A stretch of DNA of 57,592 bases from an uncultured Eubacterium sp. (GTDB taxonomy: Bacteria > Bacillota > Clostridia > Lachnospirales > Lachnospiraceae): the NCBI GenBank assembly GCA_910589595.1, contig CAJUTM010000021.1, forward strand, positions 1 through 57,592, written 5' to 3'. The notes below the pieces were generated by a model that was given only the letters and a program-made list of their open reading frames with translations, had not been told where the DNA came from and ran no database searches. Each line of letters begins with the position of its first letter. The first letter of the stretch is position 1. Positions 26,853 through 36,240 of the stretch are shown here, piece after piece. The position numbers and the translations under genes were made by a program.

Positions 26853-27351
26853 TATATTCCTCATAACCTAACGAATCCAGTTTGTCTGCTTTGGCAAGGA
26901 CTCCCTCTTTCATCTCCTGTTTATACTTTTTCAATTTGGTGCGGAGTTCCTTGTCACTTACGGACAAAATCTTTGCCGCCAGAATAGCCGCATTCGCCGC
27001 TCCGTCAATCGCCACGGTGGCAACCGGAATGCCCGATGGCATCTGCACAATCGAATATAAACTGTCGACGCCGCCAAGACTTTTGGTGTGAATAGGAATA
27101 CCAATTACCGGCAAGTCAAAAAGCGCTGCGCACATCCCCGGTAAATGAGCGGCCCCTCCGGCGCCGGCAAGGATAACTTCAATCCCCCGCTCTTCCGCTC
27201 CGGCTGCATATTCGACAAACGTATCCGGCATGCGGTGCGCCGATATAATCGTCATCTCATATTCAATTCCAAACTTTTCCAGCATTTCTGCCGCTTTTTT
27301 CATAATCGGAAGATCCGAATCGCTTCCCATTAAAATTCCTACTTTTGCCAT
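26839..27351 (-). CDS. purE: 5-(carboxyamino)imidazole ribonucleotide mutase
   Basis: A 170-residue class I PurE that moves the carboxylate of N5-CAIR to carbon 4 in purine synthesis. Signatures are GILMGSDSDLPIMKKAAEML at the N terminus, SAHRMPD with the catalytic His, and AGAGGAAHLPGM. Class I normally works with PurK, which is not in the window; no other pur gene is adjacent. The ATG at 27351 has AGGAG eight bases upstream. It overlaps nothing upstream but starts 14 bases after the M29 peptidase stop. Confidence 0.95.
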   Translation of the reverse strand: MAKVGILMGSDSDLPIMKKAAEMLEKFGIEYEMTIISAHRMPDTFVEYAAGAEERGIEVILAGAGGAAHLPGMCAALFDLPVIGIPIHTKSLGGVDSLYSIVQMPSGIPVATVAIDGAANAAILAAKILSVSDKELRTKLKKYKQEMKEGVLAKADKLDSLGYEEYIRQM

Positions 27352-27365
27352 GTCTCTTTCTCCTT

Positions 27366-29354
27366 TCATTCAGCAAGCGCTTCATTTAATTGTTCCGTTC
27401 CCGACAGAACGAATTTTCCCTGCTTTATCAGTGTAATGGATTTACCGGATTTTGTAAAGACAACGATATCTCCTAATTCGTCGTACGGTATCGTAATGTC
27501 CGTATGACAGTTAAAATATGCTTTTGCGATATCCGTATGACGCAAAGCCGAACATTCATTTTCTTTGGCGACAATCTCCTTGCCATCCGGATTATGCAGT
27601 ACAACATCCTCACTCATCGAGTAACACGTGTCCCCTACCGCAAAATGCGGGCCGGTTTTTTCGGCAATCAAAATCGGCAATTTCGCCTCAATGCCAAATT
27701 TACGCCCCATACGGTACGCCTTTGTATTCGTGCCAATGGCAAATTCGCCAAGCGGCAGCGTGTCACGATTGTGGAGAATATTCTCTTTTATATACTTTTT
27801 GTTGTCTTCCTCATTTTCATAATTGGTACATGTATAACTCTGAATCATGCCGTTATCAAAAGTAAATTCCAGATTTTCATAACGGAGCTCATTCAGATAG
27901 ACCTGCGTCACGTGAAGCACACCTTCCGTGCCACTTAAAACCGGAGATGTAAATACCTCGCCGACCGGAATATTGACATCCGCCAGACAATTTTCAAAGT
28001 TCGTCTGATGTGCGGCATCGCTTTTCTCATGGAGCCAGATACGCATATTGGTGCGGTTATTCCCCTTTCCGGTCACCTGTACATACTCGCCCTCATCCAA
28101 GGCATCAATCAGCGCCTGATGTATTTTTTCATATTCTTTCACATCCAGCGTATTGACTTCCACTGTCGCCTCAAAGATTTCTTTAAAATCTTCTCCGATT
28201 TCCGGTATCGGATAGGCGATAATCGTAAAGCTGTACTGCTCCTGCGGGATATAGCGGTTTTGTATGAGTGAAAAATCCCTCCGGTATTCCACACTCATCG
28301 TTTCCTGTTCCTTTGTATAAGCCGGATTTTCTTTTTTTGTCTCCGGCGAAAAAAGAGTTTCACCAAATACTTCAATCACTGCCGGACCGGCATATACGGA
28401 AGCCTCTTCTTTATATTTTTCAAAAACTTTTTCAGCCATCTTCAATCGTTCCCGCACGATTGCCCGATTCAGACAGAGCGCGTCATCGTAGCGGTGGTCA
28501 TACAAATATTGCTTATTGGGCGCGGTACTGACTACGCCGACTGCTTTTGTATTTGTTGTCCTTGTAAATACCGCTTGCAATCCCATCTCTTCGAATTGCA
28601 AAACCGCCTGACGCACCATTGGCTCAAAACCAATATGATACCGTATTTGTACGGTCTTTTTCTTCGAGAGGTCAATACCGGCCGCCTCAAAACCTTTGCG
28701 GTATCCCTCCGTATAAGTGCGGGCCATGATTGCCAGAGTTTCTTCCGGCATAGCCTGTAAATACTCTGCCATTGTCATCTCATTATCGGTAATATACTCT
28801 CCATAACGGTAGAGATAACAGCTATCGGAAAAGTCACTGTTCATTACGATATCATAAATCCCCTCCGTTGAGAAGCAGAGCATGCTGCGTATCTTTTTCT
28901 CCATCTGTCGTTCCGCATAATCATGTATATAATAATACATGATTTCTTTGAGAAAACGTTCCGGCTCCTCTTCCTCTTCCAGCACGGTGACTGCCTGCAG
29001 GAAAAGTTCCATACACAACACAATCTCTTCTTCATCCTTTTCATATGCCGCTGTCACGGCGTCACGTACACTGGCGGCATACCAACTGATATAAGGCCCC
29101 GTTTTCTCACCAAAACAGGCGACGCTATAAGCGGGATTCGCAAAAGAAGAACGATAGGCGTCTCCCGATAAATCTGCATATAAACTTTCATTCCACTTCT
29201 TATACTGTTGTAATGTCGGGTTGTCTGTCTCATTTACTTCAAAAATTGTCTGAAACAAATTCGCGATGGAAATGAGAAACTCTTTATATTCTCCCTTTAC
29301 TTCCGCCGAAAGTTCCAAAATCCTTGTTTTTGCCAATTGATAACGTTCTTCCAT
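27366..29354 (-). CDS. M29 family aminopeptidase with long N-terminal extension
   Basis: A 662-residue protein whose C-terminal part (from about residue 197) matches M29 metalloaminopeptidases (AmpS/PepS, thermophilic aminopeptidases). Metal-ligand regions are GEVFTSP (Glu about 464), LGEFAIGTN (Glu about 535), EKTGPHFAVGDTCYS and HTDI (His about 616). Typical M29 enzymes are about 370-410 residues; the first 190 residues here are an acidic, helical extension I do not recognise. AGGAG lies eight bases before the ATG. It sits directly downstream of rnpB with no terminator between, so its message may carry RNase P RNA at the 5' side. Confidence 0.87.
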   Translation of the reverse strand: MEERYQLAKTRILELSAEVKGEYKEFLISIANLFQTIFEVNETDNPTLQQYKKWNESLYADLSGDAYRSSFANPAYSVACFGEKTGPYISWYAASVRDAVTAAYEKDEEEIVLCMELFLQAVTVLEEEEEPERFLKEIMYYYIHDYAERQMEKKIRSMLCFSTEGIYDIVMNSDFSDSCYLYRYGEYITDNEMTMAEYLQAMPEETLAIMARTYTEGYRKGFEAAGIDLSKKKTVQIRYHIGFEPMVRQAVLQFEEMGLQAVFTRTTNTKAVGVVSTAPNKQYLYDHRYDDALCLNRAIVRERLKMAEKVFEKYKEEASVYAGPAVIEVFGETLFSPETKKENPAYTKEQETMSVEYRRDFSLIQNRYIPQEQYSFTIIAYPIPEIGEDFKEIFEATVEVNTLDVKEYEKIHQALIDALDEGEYVQVTGKGNNRTNMRIWLHEKSDAAHQTNFENCLADVNIPVGEVFTSPVLSGTEGVLHVTQVYLNELRYENLEFTFDNGMIQSYTCTNYENEEDNKKYIKENILHNRDTLPLGEFAIGTNTKAYRMGRKFGIEAKLPILIAEKTGPHFAVGDTCYSMSEDVVLHNPDGKEIVAKENECSALRHTDIAKAYFNCHTDITIPYDELGDIVVFTKSGKSITLIKQGKFVLSGTEQLNEALAE

Positions 29355-29395
29355 CTTTCCAAACTCCTAAAATTTATATGTGAAAACAAACGAAA

Positions 29396-29743
29396 GTGAG
29401 TAGCACGATAAGCCGAGTTCTGTCGTTGGGTGCTCATCTGTCTAATCCTGCTGTTACCAGCAGGCTTTAGCGACCTACCCGAAAGCACGACGGGCCGCCG
29501 TATCGCTCTCTGTTCGGTCTTGCTTCGGATGGGGTTTACATGTGCCCTTTCTGTTACCAGAAAGGCGGTGAGCTCTTACCTCGCCGTTCCACCCTTACCA
29601 TGATTATACATGGCGGTTTATTTCTGTTGCACTGGCCTGGGAGTCGCCTCCACCGGACGTTATCCGGCATCCTGCCCTGTGAAGCTCGGACTTTCCTCAC
29701 CCGTTCCGCTGCCGGAACGGCCGCGAGCACCTGTGCTACTCAC
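29396..29743 (-). ncRNA. rnpB: RNase P RNA (class A)
   Basis: The catalytic RNA that matures tRNA 5' ends. On the minus strand the ends pair as P1 (GTGAGTAGCAC with GTGCTACTCAC, 11 bp). Universally conserved cores are visible: GAGGAAAGTCCGAGCTTC-type CR-I with CACAGGGCAGGATGCCGG, the GTAAACCCC-like L15 region reading AAACCCCATCC, AACGGCGAGGTAAGAGC, and the terminal ACAGAACTCGGCTTATCG. Length is about 348 nt, as expected for type A. Its 5' end overlaps the stop codon of the TGS/kinase gene. Confidence 0.97.
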
Positions 29744-31389
29744 CCTAGTAATATACCACCGCCGATAAATTCCCGCAAGATAGAATTTAACGGAACATTA
29801 TGCGGGTCAATCGGCAGAAAGTAACCTAAAAATTTTAATAACCGCTGTGCCTCGGCATATTCGGCACAATCCTGTGGCACCTGAAACAGCAGCGGGTCGG
29901 CATATAATTTCATCGCTGCGAGTTCATAAATCAGAGCCGAATTGAACATGGCGTCCGCTTCTTCCTGAAATGGAAAAATATTTTTACTCTCCCCGCGCCG
30001 CACAGAATTCCACATGGAAATCGTCTTTTGCGCCGAATTGCCCCGCGTTCTGGCATCGCGAATCATCCTCCGCAGCAGACGGGCTTCCGTTGTCGGAATA
30101 CGATTGTGCGAATCCAGATTCAGTGTAGTCAGTGCGCTAATGTAAATTTTATATTTATCTTCTCTCGGAATCGAAAACGTCAGTTTATCATTCAGTCCGT
30201 GAATGCCCTCCAGAATCAATATATCATCGTTTCCCATCTGCAACAGCGGTTTGTCGTACTCACGCAAACCCGTTATAAAATTAAAGGTCGGTAACTGAAC
30301 CGCTTTTCCGTCTAACAGACTGGTCAGATGTTCGTTAAAGAGTTTTGTATCAATTGCTTCTAAACTCTCATAATCATAATTTCCATCTTCATCTCTCGGC
30401 GTATCCTCACGGTTCACAAAATAATCGTCCAGCGCAATCGGGTGGGGACGCAGACCGAGCGTTTTCAACTGTGTCGATAACCGGTAAGAAAATGTTGTCT
30501 TTCCGGAAGAAGACGGACCGGCAATCGTGACTATCCGGCATCCGCGTTTGACAATGTCGACGGCAATATCGGCAATGCTCTTTTCGTGCAGCGCTTCCTG
30601 CGTCAGCATTAATTCCTGCAAACCGCCCTCGACAACAATTTTATTCAGTTCGCCAACCGTCGAAACCTGCATTTTTCTGCACCACTCATTGGCCATCTGC
30701 ATCGTATGGTATTGCTTCAGACTCGGATGGAATCCCGGCATTGTCGTAGGCGCCTCTTTTTTCGGAACAATAAACACAAATCCCTCTTGAAATAATTGTA
30801 ACTTAAAATATTTTAAAATTCCCGTGCTATACGGCATTGCGCCATAAAAATAGTCGGTAAAGTTACCTAAATCATATACGGTAGTTCTCGAATTAGTACG
30901 GTATTCCATGAGATTACTTTTGTACATCATACCGAGAGAGGCAAATAATTGTTTGGCGTCCCGCGTGCGGATGACCCGCTTCCGAAAACGGATATCCTCT
31001 TTTACAAGCTCTTTCATCTTCTCTTCTATTTGCTCCAACAGCGCCTCGTTCAAATCAATGTCTCCCTGAATACGGCAAAAATAACCGCTGTCCAGACAGA
31101 AATCAATCGTCACTTTCTCAATCCGGCCTTTGGGAACGACAGCATAAACTGCTTTTAACAACATCATCGACATACCGCGGATATAGGCGCGCTTACCGTC
31201 ATTATTCTGTGTTGTACAAAAAGAAATGGTACTGCCGTCCTGAACATGATGATATAATTCCTGTATCACACCATCCACTTTGGCAACAATAATGGGAAAT
31301 TCATACTTGTCTTCATACAATTTACTCAGGTCATATAAAGTAATTTCTTCACGAACCGGAATATTTTCTCCGTTAATTTTCACCGTCAT
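29740..31389 (-). CDS. TGS domain / uridine kinase-like fusion protein
   Basis: A 549-residue fusion. Residues 1-65 form a TGS-like ubiquitin fold, and residues about 70-230 resemble the second additional domain of threonyl-tRNA synthetase (HHDEXH-like editing domain, degenerate). From about residue 270 there is a uridine kinase/phosphoribulokinase P-loop domain with Walker A GPSSSGKTT (about residue 289), ALDDYFVNREDTPRDEDG and LEGIHGLND. Such fusions are widespread in Clostridia, but their substrate is not established. The start at 31389 has GGAGG eight bases upstream, inside the end of trmK. Its last codons contain the rnpB promoter, and its TGA lies in the P1 helix of rnpB. Confidence 0.88.
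   Translation of the reverse strand: MTVKINGENIPVREEITLYDLSKLYEDKYEFPIIVAKVDGVIQELYHHVQDGSTISFCTTQNNDGKRAYIRGMSMMLLKAVYAVVPKGRIEKVTIDFCLDSGYFCRIQGDIDLNEALLEQIEEKMKELVKEDIRFRKRVIRTRDAKQLFASLGMMYKSNLMEYRTNSRTTVYDLGNFTDYFYGAMPYSTGILKYFKLQLFQEGFVFIVPKKEAPTTMPGFHPSLKQYHTMQMANEWCRKMQVSTVGELNKIVVEGGLQELMLTQEALHEKSIADIAVDIVKRGCRIVTIAGPSSSGKTTFSYRLSTQLKTLGLRPHPIALDDYFVNREDTPRDEDGNYDYESLEAIDTKLFNEHLTSLLDGKAVQLPTFNFITGLREYDKPLLQMGNDDILILEGIHGLNDKLTFSIPREDKYKIYISALTTLNLDSHNRIPTTEARLLRRMIRDARTRGNSAQKTISMWNSVRRGESKNIFPFQEEADAMFNSALIYELAAMKLYADPLLFQVPQDCAEYAEAQRLLKFLGYFLPIDPHNVPLNSILREFIGGGILLG
29750..29778 (-). promoter_or_regulatory. rnpB promoter embedded in the preceding gene
   Basis: Minus-strand -35 TTGCGG (29773-29778), 17-base spacer, -10 TATATT (29750-29755). 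The predicted start (29743-29744) coincides with the first base of the RNase P RNA P1 helix. The whole promoter lies in the last 13 codons of the TGS/kinase gene. Confidence 0.75.
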
Positions 31390-31393
31390 ATCC

Positions 31394-32104
31394 TTACCCT
31401 CCATAATATTGTTTCAAAATCCACCGTATCGCATTCTGCTCCGAAAGAAGTTCAACGCGGCGTTTTTCAGCCTCCTCTGTCTCATGTTTCCGCAAAGAAA
31501 CGATAACTTTTTCCCGTTTTTGAAATTCCTGCGACAAATACTGCCGGTAGAGTTCATTTTTTTGTTTTGGAAGCAGCCGTCCATATGTACACTCTTCTTC
31601 CGTATAAGGCACATCTTCTTTTCCCCGCACGGCACGGATTGCCAGATAGTATTTTCCCGCCTCTTCACAAACGCACTCGGTTTCGATTAAAAAACCAAGT
31701 TTCCAAATCGTCTCTCGCAATGTGCGCCAGTCGGATTGCGCCTGTAACACTAACGTGTCCACCCCTGCCACAACGTCCGGTTTTGCCTGCAGAATATGGC
31801 TGACAAGCATACCTCCCATACCGGCAATCAGTATTGTATTTACTTCATCCGGCTCCAATTCCTGCAGTCCATCGCTTATCCGGCACATTATCTTATCCTG
31901 CAGATTCGCCTGACTGATATTTTTTCCGGCAATCGCCAGCGGGCCTTTGTTTACATCCATGGCAATTATTTTGCGGCACCAATTCTTTTTTGCCAGCTCA
32001 ATGCATACATAGCCGTGGTCGCAGCCGATATCCGCCAGAGTACAGCCCTCCGGAATCAAATCCGCATTCATTTTCATTCTCTTTGACAGTTCTATCTTAT
32101 GCAT
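31394..32104 (-). CDS. trmK: tRNA (adenine(22)-N1)-methyltransferase
   Basis: A 236-residue class I SAM-dependent methyltransferase of the TrmK (YqfN) family, which makes m1A22 in tRNA. The N-terminal LSKRMKMNADLIPEG precedes motif I (LADIGCDHGYVCIEL); the downstream GMGGMLVSHIL and LQAQSDWRTLRETIW blocks are family signatures. A C-terminal coiled coil completes it. In Firmicutes it is typically just downstream of rpoD, as here (one-base gap). Confidence 0.94.
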   Translation of the reverse strand: MHKIELSKRMKMNADLIPEGCTLADIGCDHGYVCIELAKKNWCRKIIAMDVNKGPLAIAGKNISQANLQDKIMCRISDGLQELEPDEVNTILIAGMGGMLVSHILQAKPDVVAGVDTLVLQAQSDWRTLRETIWKLGFLIETECVCEEAGKYYLAIRAVRGKEDVPYTEEECTYGRLLPKQKNELYRQYLSQEFQKREKVIVSLRKHETEEAEKRRVELLSEQNAIRWILKQYYGG

Positions 32105-32105
32105 C

Positions 32106-33242
32106 TTAATCCAAATAATCCTTTAATTTTCTGCTTCTGCTCGGATGTCGCAATTTGCGGAGTGCCTTTGCCTCAATCTGGCGAATCCGTTCCCTTGTCA
32201 CATCAAATTCTTTGCCCACTTCTTCCAATGTTCTGGCCCTGCCATCGTCCAGACCGAAACGCAGGCACAACACTTTCTGCTCCCGCTCCGTCAACGTTCC
32301 CAGCACTTCGACTAACTGTTCTTTTAACAACGTAAAAGCTGCTGCCTCTGCCGGTACGGGAACGTTATCATCCTGAATGAAATCGCCCAGATGACTGTCT
32401 TCCTCTTCCCCGATTGGCGTCTCTAATGAAACCGGCTCCTGCGAAATCTTTTGTATCTCGCGAACCCGCTCTACCGGTAAATTCATTTTCACCGCAATTT
32501 CTTCTGGATACGGTTCCCGTCCTAATTCCTGCAAAAGCTGGCGCTGCACGCGGATTAATTTATTAATTGTTTCCACCATATGCACCGGAATGCGGATGGT
32601 TCTCGCCTGATCCGCAATGGCGCGGGTAATTGCCTGCCGAATCCACCATGTGGCATAGGTACTGAATTTATATCCCTTGCGGTAATCAAATTTCTCCACG
32701 GCCTTAATCAGTCCGAGGTTGCCCTCCTGAATCAAATCCAGAAACAACATGCCGCGTCCGACATAGCGTTTGGCAATGCTGACAACCAGACGCAGATTCG
32801 CCTCGGCCAGACGCTTTTTGGCATTCATATCACCGGCTTCCATCTGCATCGCCAGTTCCTTTTCCTCATCTGCCGTCAATAACGGAACTTTACCAATCTC
32901 TTTCAGATACATACGCACCGGGTCTTCTATGCTTACCCCGTCCGGAACTGCCAACTCAATATTTTCCAGCTCTTCTTCCGTTGGCTCATCATCCACATCC
33001 AAAATTATATCATCATCCGTATCGCTGTCCGGAACCATCGGTACAATTCCCTGATTTTCCAAATACTCGAAGACTTTCTCTGTTTTCTCATCATCCAGTT
33101 CCATTCCATGAGTCGTGAATACCTTATCAATGTCCGACATTTCCAATACATTTTCTTTCTTTTTCCCGATTTCCACTAATTCATGTAAAATGGTCATGAT
33201 TTTCAATTGTTCGTCTTCTACATTTGTATTTTTCTTATCCAT
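32106..33242 (-). CDS. rpoD: RNA polymerase primary sigma factor
   Basis: A 378-residue SigA/RpoD. It has a short region 1.1, region 1.2 (DPVRMYLKEIGKVPLL, about residue 105), region 2 with the -10 recognition helix (YKFSTYATWWIRQAITRAI), region 3, and region 4.2 helix-turn-helix for the -35 (LEEVGKEFDVTRERIRQIEAKAL). Length is normal for Firmicutes SigA. The start at 33242 has GGAGG six bases upstream. It follows dnaG by 40 bases in the classic macromolecular-synthesis order. The promoters found in this window fit its TTGACA-N17-TATAAT preference. Confidence 0.97.
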   Translation of the reverse strand: MDKKNTNVEDEQLKIMTILHELVEIGKKKENVLEMSDIDKVFTTHGMELDDEKTEKVFEYLENQGIVPMVPDSDTDDDIILDVDDEPTEEELENIELAVPDGVSIEDPVRMYLKEIGKVPLLTADEEKELAMQMEAGDMNAKKRLAEANLRLVVSIAKRYVGRGMLFLDLIQEGNLGLIKAVEKFDYRKGYKFSTYATWWIRQAITRAIADQARTIRIPVHMVETINKLIRVQRQLLQELGREPYPEEIAVKMNLPVERVREIQKISQEPVSLETPIGEEEDSHLGDFIQDDNVPVPAEAAAFTLLKEQLVEVLGTLTEREQKVLCLRFGLDDGRARTLEEVGKEFDVTRERIRQIEAKALRKLRHPSRSRKLKDYLD

Positions 33243-33282
33243 AATTTCCTCCATTCTGCTGCACTTACAGCGTCATATAATT

Positions 33283-35040
33283 TTAGAATGTGATTTTTAA
33301 TGCCTGTAGTTTCTTCTTTTCCAAAACTAACTGCTGCAATTCTTTCATATCCGTAACGTGACGGCTGCGGTAATCCAGACTGTTCTTCTTTATTTTGCGG
33401 ATTACCTCATTCAAAGCTTTCTGCTGTTCCATATCCCGACTGATAGCTTTCAATTCTTTATTGAACAGACCGGCGACTAACGACTGGTCTTCCTTACTCT
33501 CGAATTTACTTATGATGGCGGCCGGTTCCACAGCACCGGAAGCGGCATATTGTTCGTATATCATCTCCGCCACCTGACGATAAGGTTCGTCGATAAAATC
33601 TTCCACGCCGATGATGCCTTTCGTCTTTTCAAACAGGATAGCGTCCTTACTCAGCCATGTGAGAAAGATTCCCTGACTCTGCGCCAGACCGTCTTCCTGC
33701 CGGTTTGCGCCCGTGCGCTCTTTCTTTCTCTTTTCATAATCAATTCCCGCCATCTTGGCGCTGTGATAGGATACCAGTTTGCGAAAATCTTCCACGCGGA
33801 CTCCGTATTCTCTGGCAAATGCCTCGATATAATTGTTTCGTTCGATTTCATTACCAAAGGTTAGACATTTTTTTGCCACTTCATTCATAAATTTCGTTTT
33901 TGCTTCCGGATCATCCATATCAAATTCCCGTTGTATATGAGCAATTTCAAAAAAGAAACTGGTTTTTGCATTCTTTATGCGTTCCCGAAACTCCTCCGGC
34001 GATAATGCTTTCATAAACTCATCCGGATCCTTATATGGGCTCATATCGATTACCCTGACGCTTAATTCCGCTTCTTTTAACATCGGAATCGCCCGCATGG
34101 CTGCTTTGACTCCGGCTTCGTCGCTATCGTAACAGAGATAGACAATATCCGTATATCGTTTGAGCAGGCTTGCGTGCCGGTCGGTAAAAGCAGTTCCCAA
34201 AGACGCTACCGCATTTGTAAATCCCGCCTGATGTAAGGCGATGACGTCCATATAACCCTCGCATATAATCATGCCCTGCGTCTGTTTGCCGTGTACAAAA
34301 TTCAAACCGTATAATTGCCGGCTTTTATCAAAAACAAGTGTCTCGGGCGAATTCAGATATTTCGGCTTGGCGTCGCCCATAACGCGTCCGCCAAAAGCGA
34401 TTACACGGTTATTGCGGTCTAAGATGGGAAACATCACCCGATTCCAGAATTTATCGTAAGCGCCCCTCTTTTCATCATAGGTAAATAATCCGGTTTCCTT
34501 TAGTATGTTGTCCGCATAGCCTTTGCTTTTCATCATGCGGTACAGTTCGCCGTTGCTTTTATCGGAAAATCCCAAACCAAATTTCACAATCGTCTCATTG
34601 GACAATCCCCTGTTTATCAAATATTCGTATCCGGCTTTTCCGCGGCTGCTTTTTAATTTGGAAAAATAATATTTGGCCGCCAGTTTATTGATTTCCAAAA
34701 CAGTGTCCCGCATATCGCGCCGCCTGCGGTCAGCGGCAGAATCTCCTTTTGCGGGGAGTTCCATGCCCGCCCGTTCGGCCAGTTGCTCCAGCGCTTCGAC
34801 AAAGGTCAGATTTTCGTATTCCATTAAAAAGGTAAATACATTTCCGCCTGCGCCGCAGCCAAAACAATAGTACATCTGCTTTCCGGCGCTGACGGAAAAG
34901 GAAGCCGTTTTCTCGTTGTGAAACGGGCAGAGTCCGACATGGTTACTGCCGCTTCGTTTTAAATTTACATAGGAAGAAATGATATCCACAATATCATTGC
35001 GACGCCTCACTTCTTCGACAAAGTCTTCTTCATAATACAT
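33283..35040 (-). CDS. dnaG: DNA primase
   Basis: A 585-residue primase that makes RNA primers at the replication fork. The CHC2 zinc finger (GLCPFHNEKTASFSV to YYCFGCGAGG, about residues 38-66) is followed by the RNAP-like basic domain and the TOPRIM fold (MIICEGYMDVIAL, then YLCYDSDEAG). The C-terminal helicase-interaction domain is present but diverged. The start at 35040 has AGGAG nine bases upstream; a longer frame to 35070 has none. It lies between dgt and rpoD. Confidence 0.96.
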   Translation of the reverse strand: MYYEEDFVEEVRRRNDIVDIISSYVNLKRSGSNHVGLCPFHNEKTASFSVSAGKQMYYCFGCGAGGNVFTFLMEYENLTFVEALEQLAERAGMELPAKGDSAADRRRRDMRDTVLEINKLAAKYYFSKLKSSRGKAGYEYLINRGLSNETIVKFGLGFSDKSNGELYRMMKSKGYADNILKETGLFTYDEKRGAYDKFWNRVMFPILDRNNRVIAFGGRVMGDAKPKYLNSPETLVFDKSRQLYGLNFVHGKQTQGMIICEGYMDVIALHQAGFTNAVASLGTAFTDRHASLLKRYTDIVYLCYDSDEAGVKAAMRAIPMLKEAELSVRVIDMSPYKDPDEFMKALSPEEFRERIKNAKTSFFFEIAHIQREFDMDDPEAKTKFMNEVAKKCLTFGNEIERNNYIEAFAREYGVRVEDFRKLVSYHSAKMAGIDYEKRKKERTGANRQEDGLAQSQGIFLTWLSKDAILFEKTKGIIGVEDFIDEPYRQVAEMIYEQYAASGAVEPAAIISKFESKEDQSLVAGLFNKELKAISRDMEQQKALNEVIRKIKKNSLDYRSRHVTDMKELQQLVLEKKKLQALKITF

Positions 35041-35054
35041 CGACTTCACTCCTG

Positions 35055-36065
35055 TTACAAAACGGACCATGTCCGCGGTATCGTCAGATTTTCGTATTTC
35101 ATAACGGCATACCGGTCTGTCATACCGGCAATAAAATCACACACCGCACGCTGCACGGTCACATGGTCGTCTCTCATCATCTTCTGGTATTCCGCCGGCA
35201 ATTGTTCTTCATGTTCCACATAGTATTCGTATAATTGACCAATCATATACTCCGCCTTTCCTTCCTCGGCTTTGGCGACTGAATTGATATAGACGTTGTC
35301 AAACATAAATTTGCGCAATCCTTTGAGCGCTGCGTCCATTTCTGCGGACTGCACAATATCGTTTTTGTCCATACTGCAGCTAATCAAATCGTGAATCAGC
35401 GTATTCAGGCGTTCCCGCAACGTACTGCCGAGAATCTCCGTGTACTCTTTGGGAATCTCCTCCTCACGGATTACCCTGCCGCGGATGGCATCGTCAATAT
35501 CCGAGTTCACGTAGGCAATTTTATCACACAGGCGTACAATCTTCCCCTCTAACGTGGACGGTGTGCCCGCGGTTGAATGATTGCGGATACCGTCTCTCAC
35601 CTCTCGGGCAAGGTTCAACCCGCGCCCGTTTTTTTCTAAGCGCTCTACCACACGTACGCTCTGCTCCTGATGATGGAACCCCTCCGGATAAATGCGGTTA
35701 AGTACGCGTTCTCCGGCATGTCCAAAAGGAGTATGCCCTAAATCGTGCCCCAGAGCAATTGCCTCCGTCAAATCTTCATTGAGCCGCAGCGCCTTTGCCA
35801 CCGTTCTGGCATTTTGGGATACCTCCAATGTGTGTGTCATTCTCGTGCGGTAATGGTCGCCCTCCGGTGCCAGAAAAACCTGTGTCTTTCCTTTTAGCCG
35901 GCGAAAAGATTTAGAATGTAAAATACGGTCTCTGTCCCGTTGATAGATAGGACGCAAATCACAGGGTTCCTCCGGATAATCCCTACCGGCGGAGGCGTCG
36001 CTGTATGCGGCATACGGACTCAATATATGATGTTCCCTTTGTTCCATTTTTTCTCGAATTGTCAT
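35055..36065 (-). CDS. dgt: Deoxyguanosinetriphosphate triphosphohydrolase-like protein
   Basis: A 336-residue HD-domain dNTPase that splits dNTPs into deoxynucleoside and triphosphate. Signatures are FRRLKGKTQVF, RTRMTHTLEVSQNAR, the HD pair in AIALGHDLGHTPFGHAGE, and GIRNHS. The short form (about 330-340 residues) is the type found upstream of dnaG in many Clostridia. GGGAG lies four to five bases before the ATG. It heads the dgt-dnaG-rpoD operon; I could not define its promoter with confidence. Confidence 0.93.
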   Translation of the reverse strand: MTIREKMEQREHHILSPYAAYSDASAGRDYPEEPCDLRPIYQRDRDRILHSKSFRRLKGKTQVFLAPEGDHYRTRMTHTLEVSQNARTVAKALRLNEDLTEAIALGHDLGHTPFGHAGERVLNRIYPEGFHHQEQSVRVVERLEKNGRGLNLAREVRDGIRNHSTAGTPSTLEGKIVRLCDKIAYVNSDIDDAIRGRVIREEEIPKEYTEILGSTLRERLNTLIHDLISCSMDKNDIVQSAEMDAALKGLRKFMFDNVYINSVAKAEEGKAEYMIGQLYEYYVEHEEQLPAEYQKMMRDDHVTVQRAVCDFIAGMTDRYAVMKYENLTIPRTWSVL

Positions 36066-36135
36066 AATCTCCCAAGTTCGGCATTCACCGTTTTATATTA
36101 TGTAAAAAATGAGTTACATAGGAAAAATACAACAC

Positions 36136-36156
36136 AAAAAAGGAATATCCTTTTTT
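36136..36156. other. Small A/T-arm hairpin in the dgt/DUF4321 divergent gap
   Basis: A 9-bp perfect stem (AAAAAAGGA with TCCTTTTTT) and a three-base loop. It has terminator-like flanks on both strands but no gene ends here, so it may instead sit in the dgt leader or insulate the two divergent genes. Confidence 0.4.
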
Positions 36157-36180
36157 ATTGCAAAAAAAATTTTGGAATGG

Positions 36181-36209
36181 TTGCGAATTTTGTCAAATTA
36201 GTGTATGCT
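36181..36209 (+). promoter_or_regulatory. Promoter of the DUF4321 gene
   Basis: Plus-strand TTGCGA (36181-36186), 17-base spacer, TATGCT (36204-36209). Start predicted near 36216, about 25 bases before the ATG. Confidence 0.6.
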
Positions 36210-36240
36210 GACTTATTAGAACGAGAAGGAGGTATTATCT

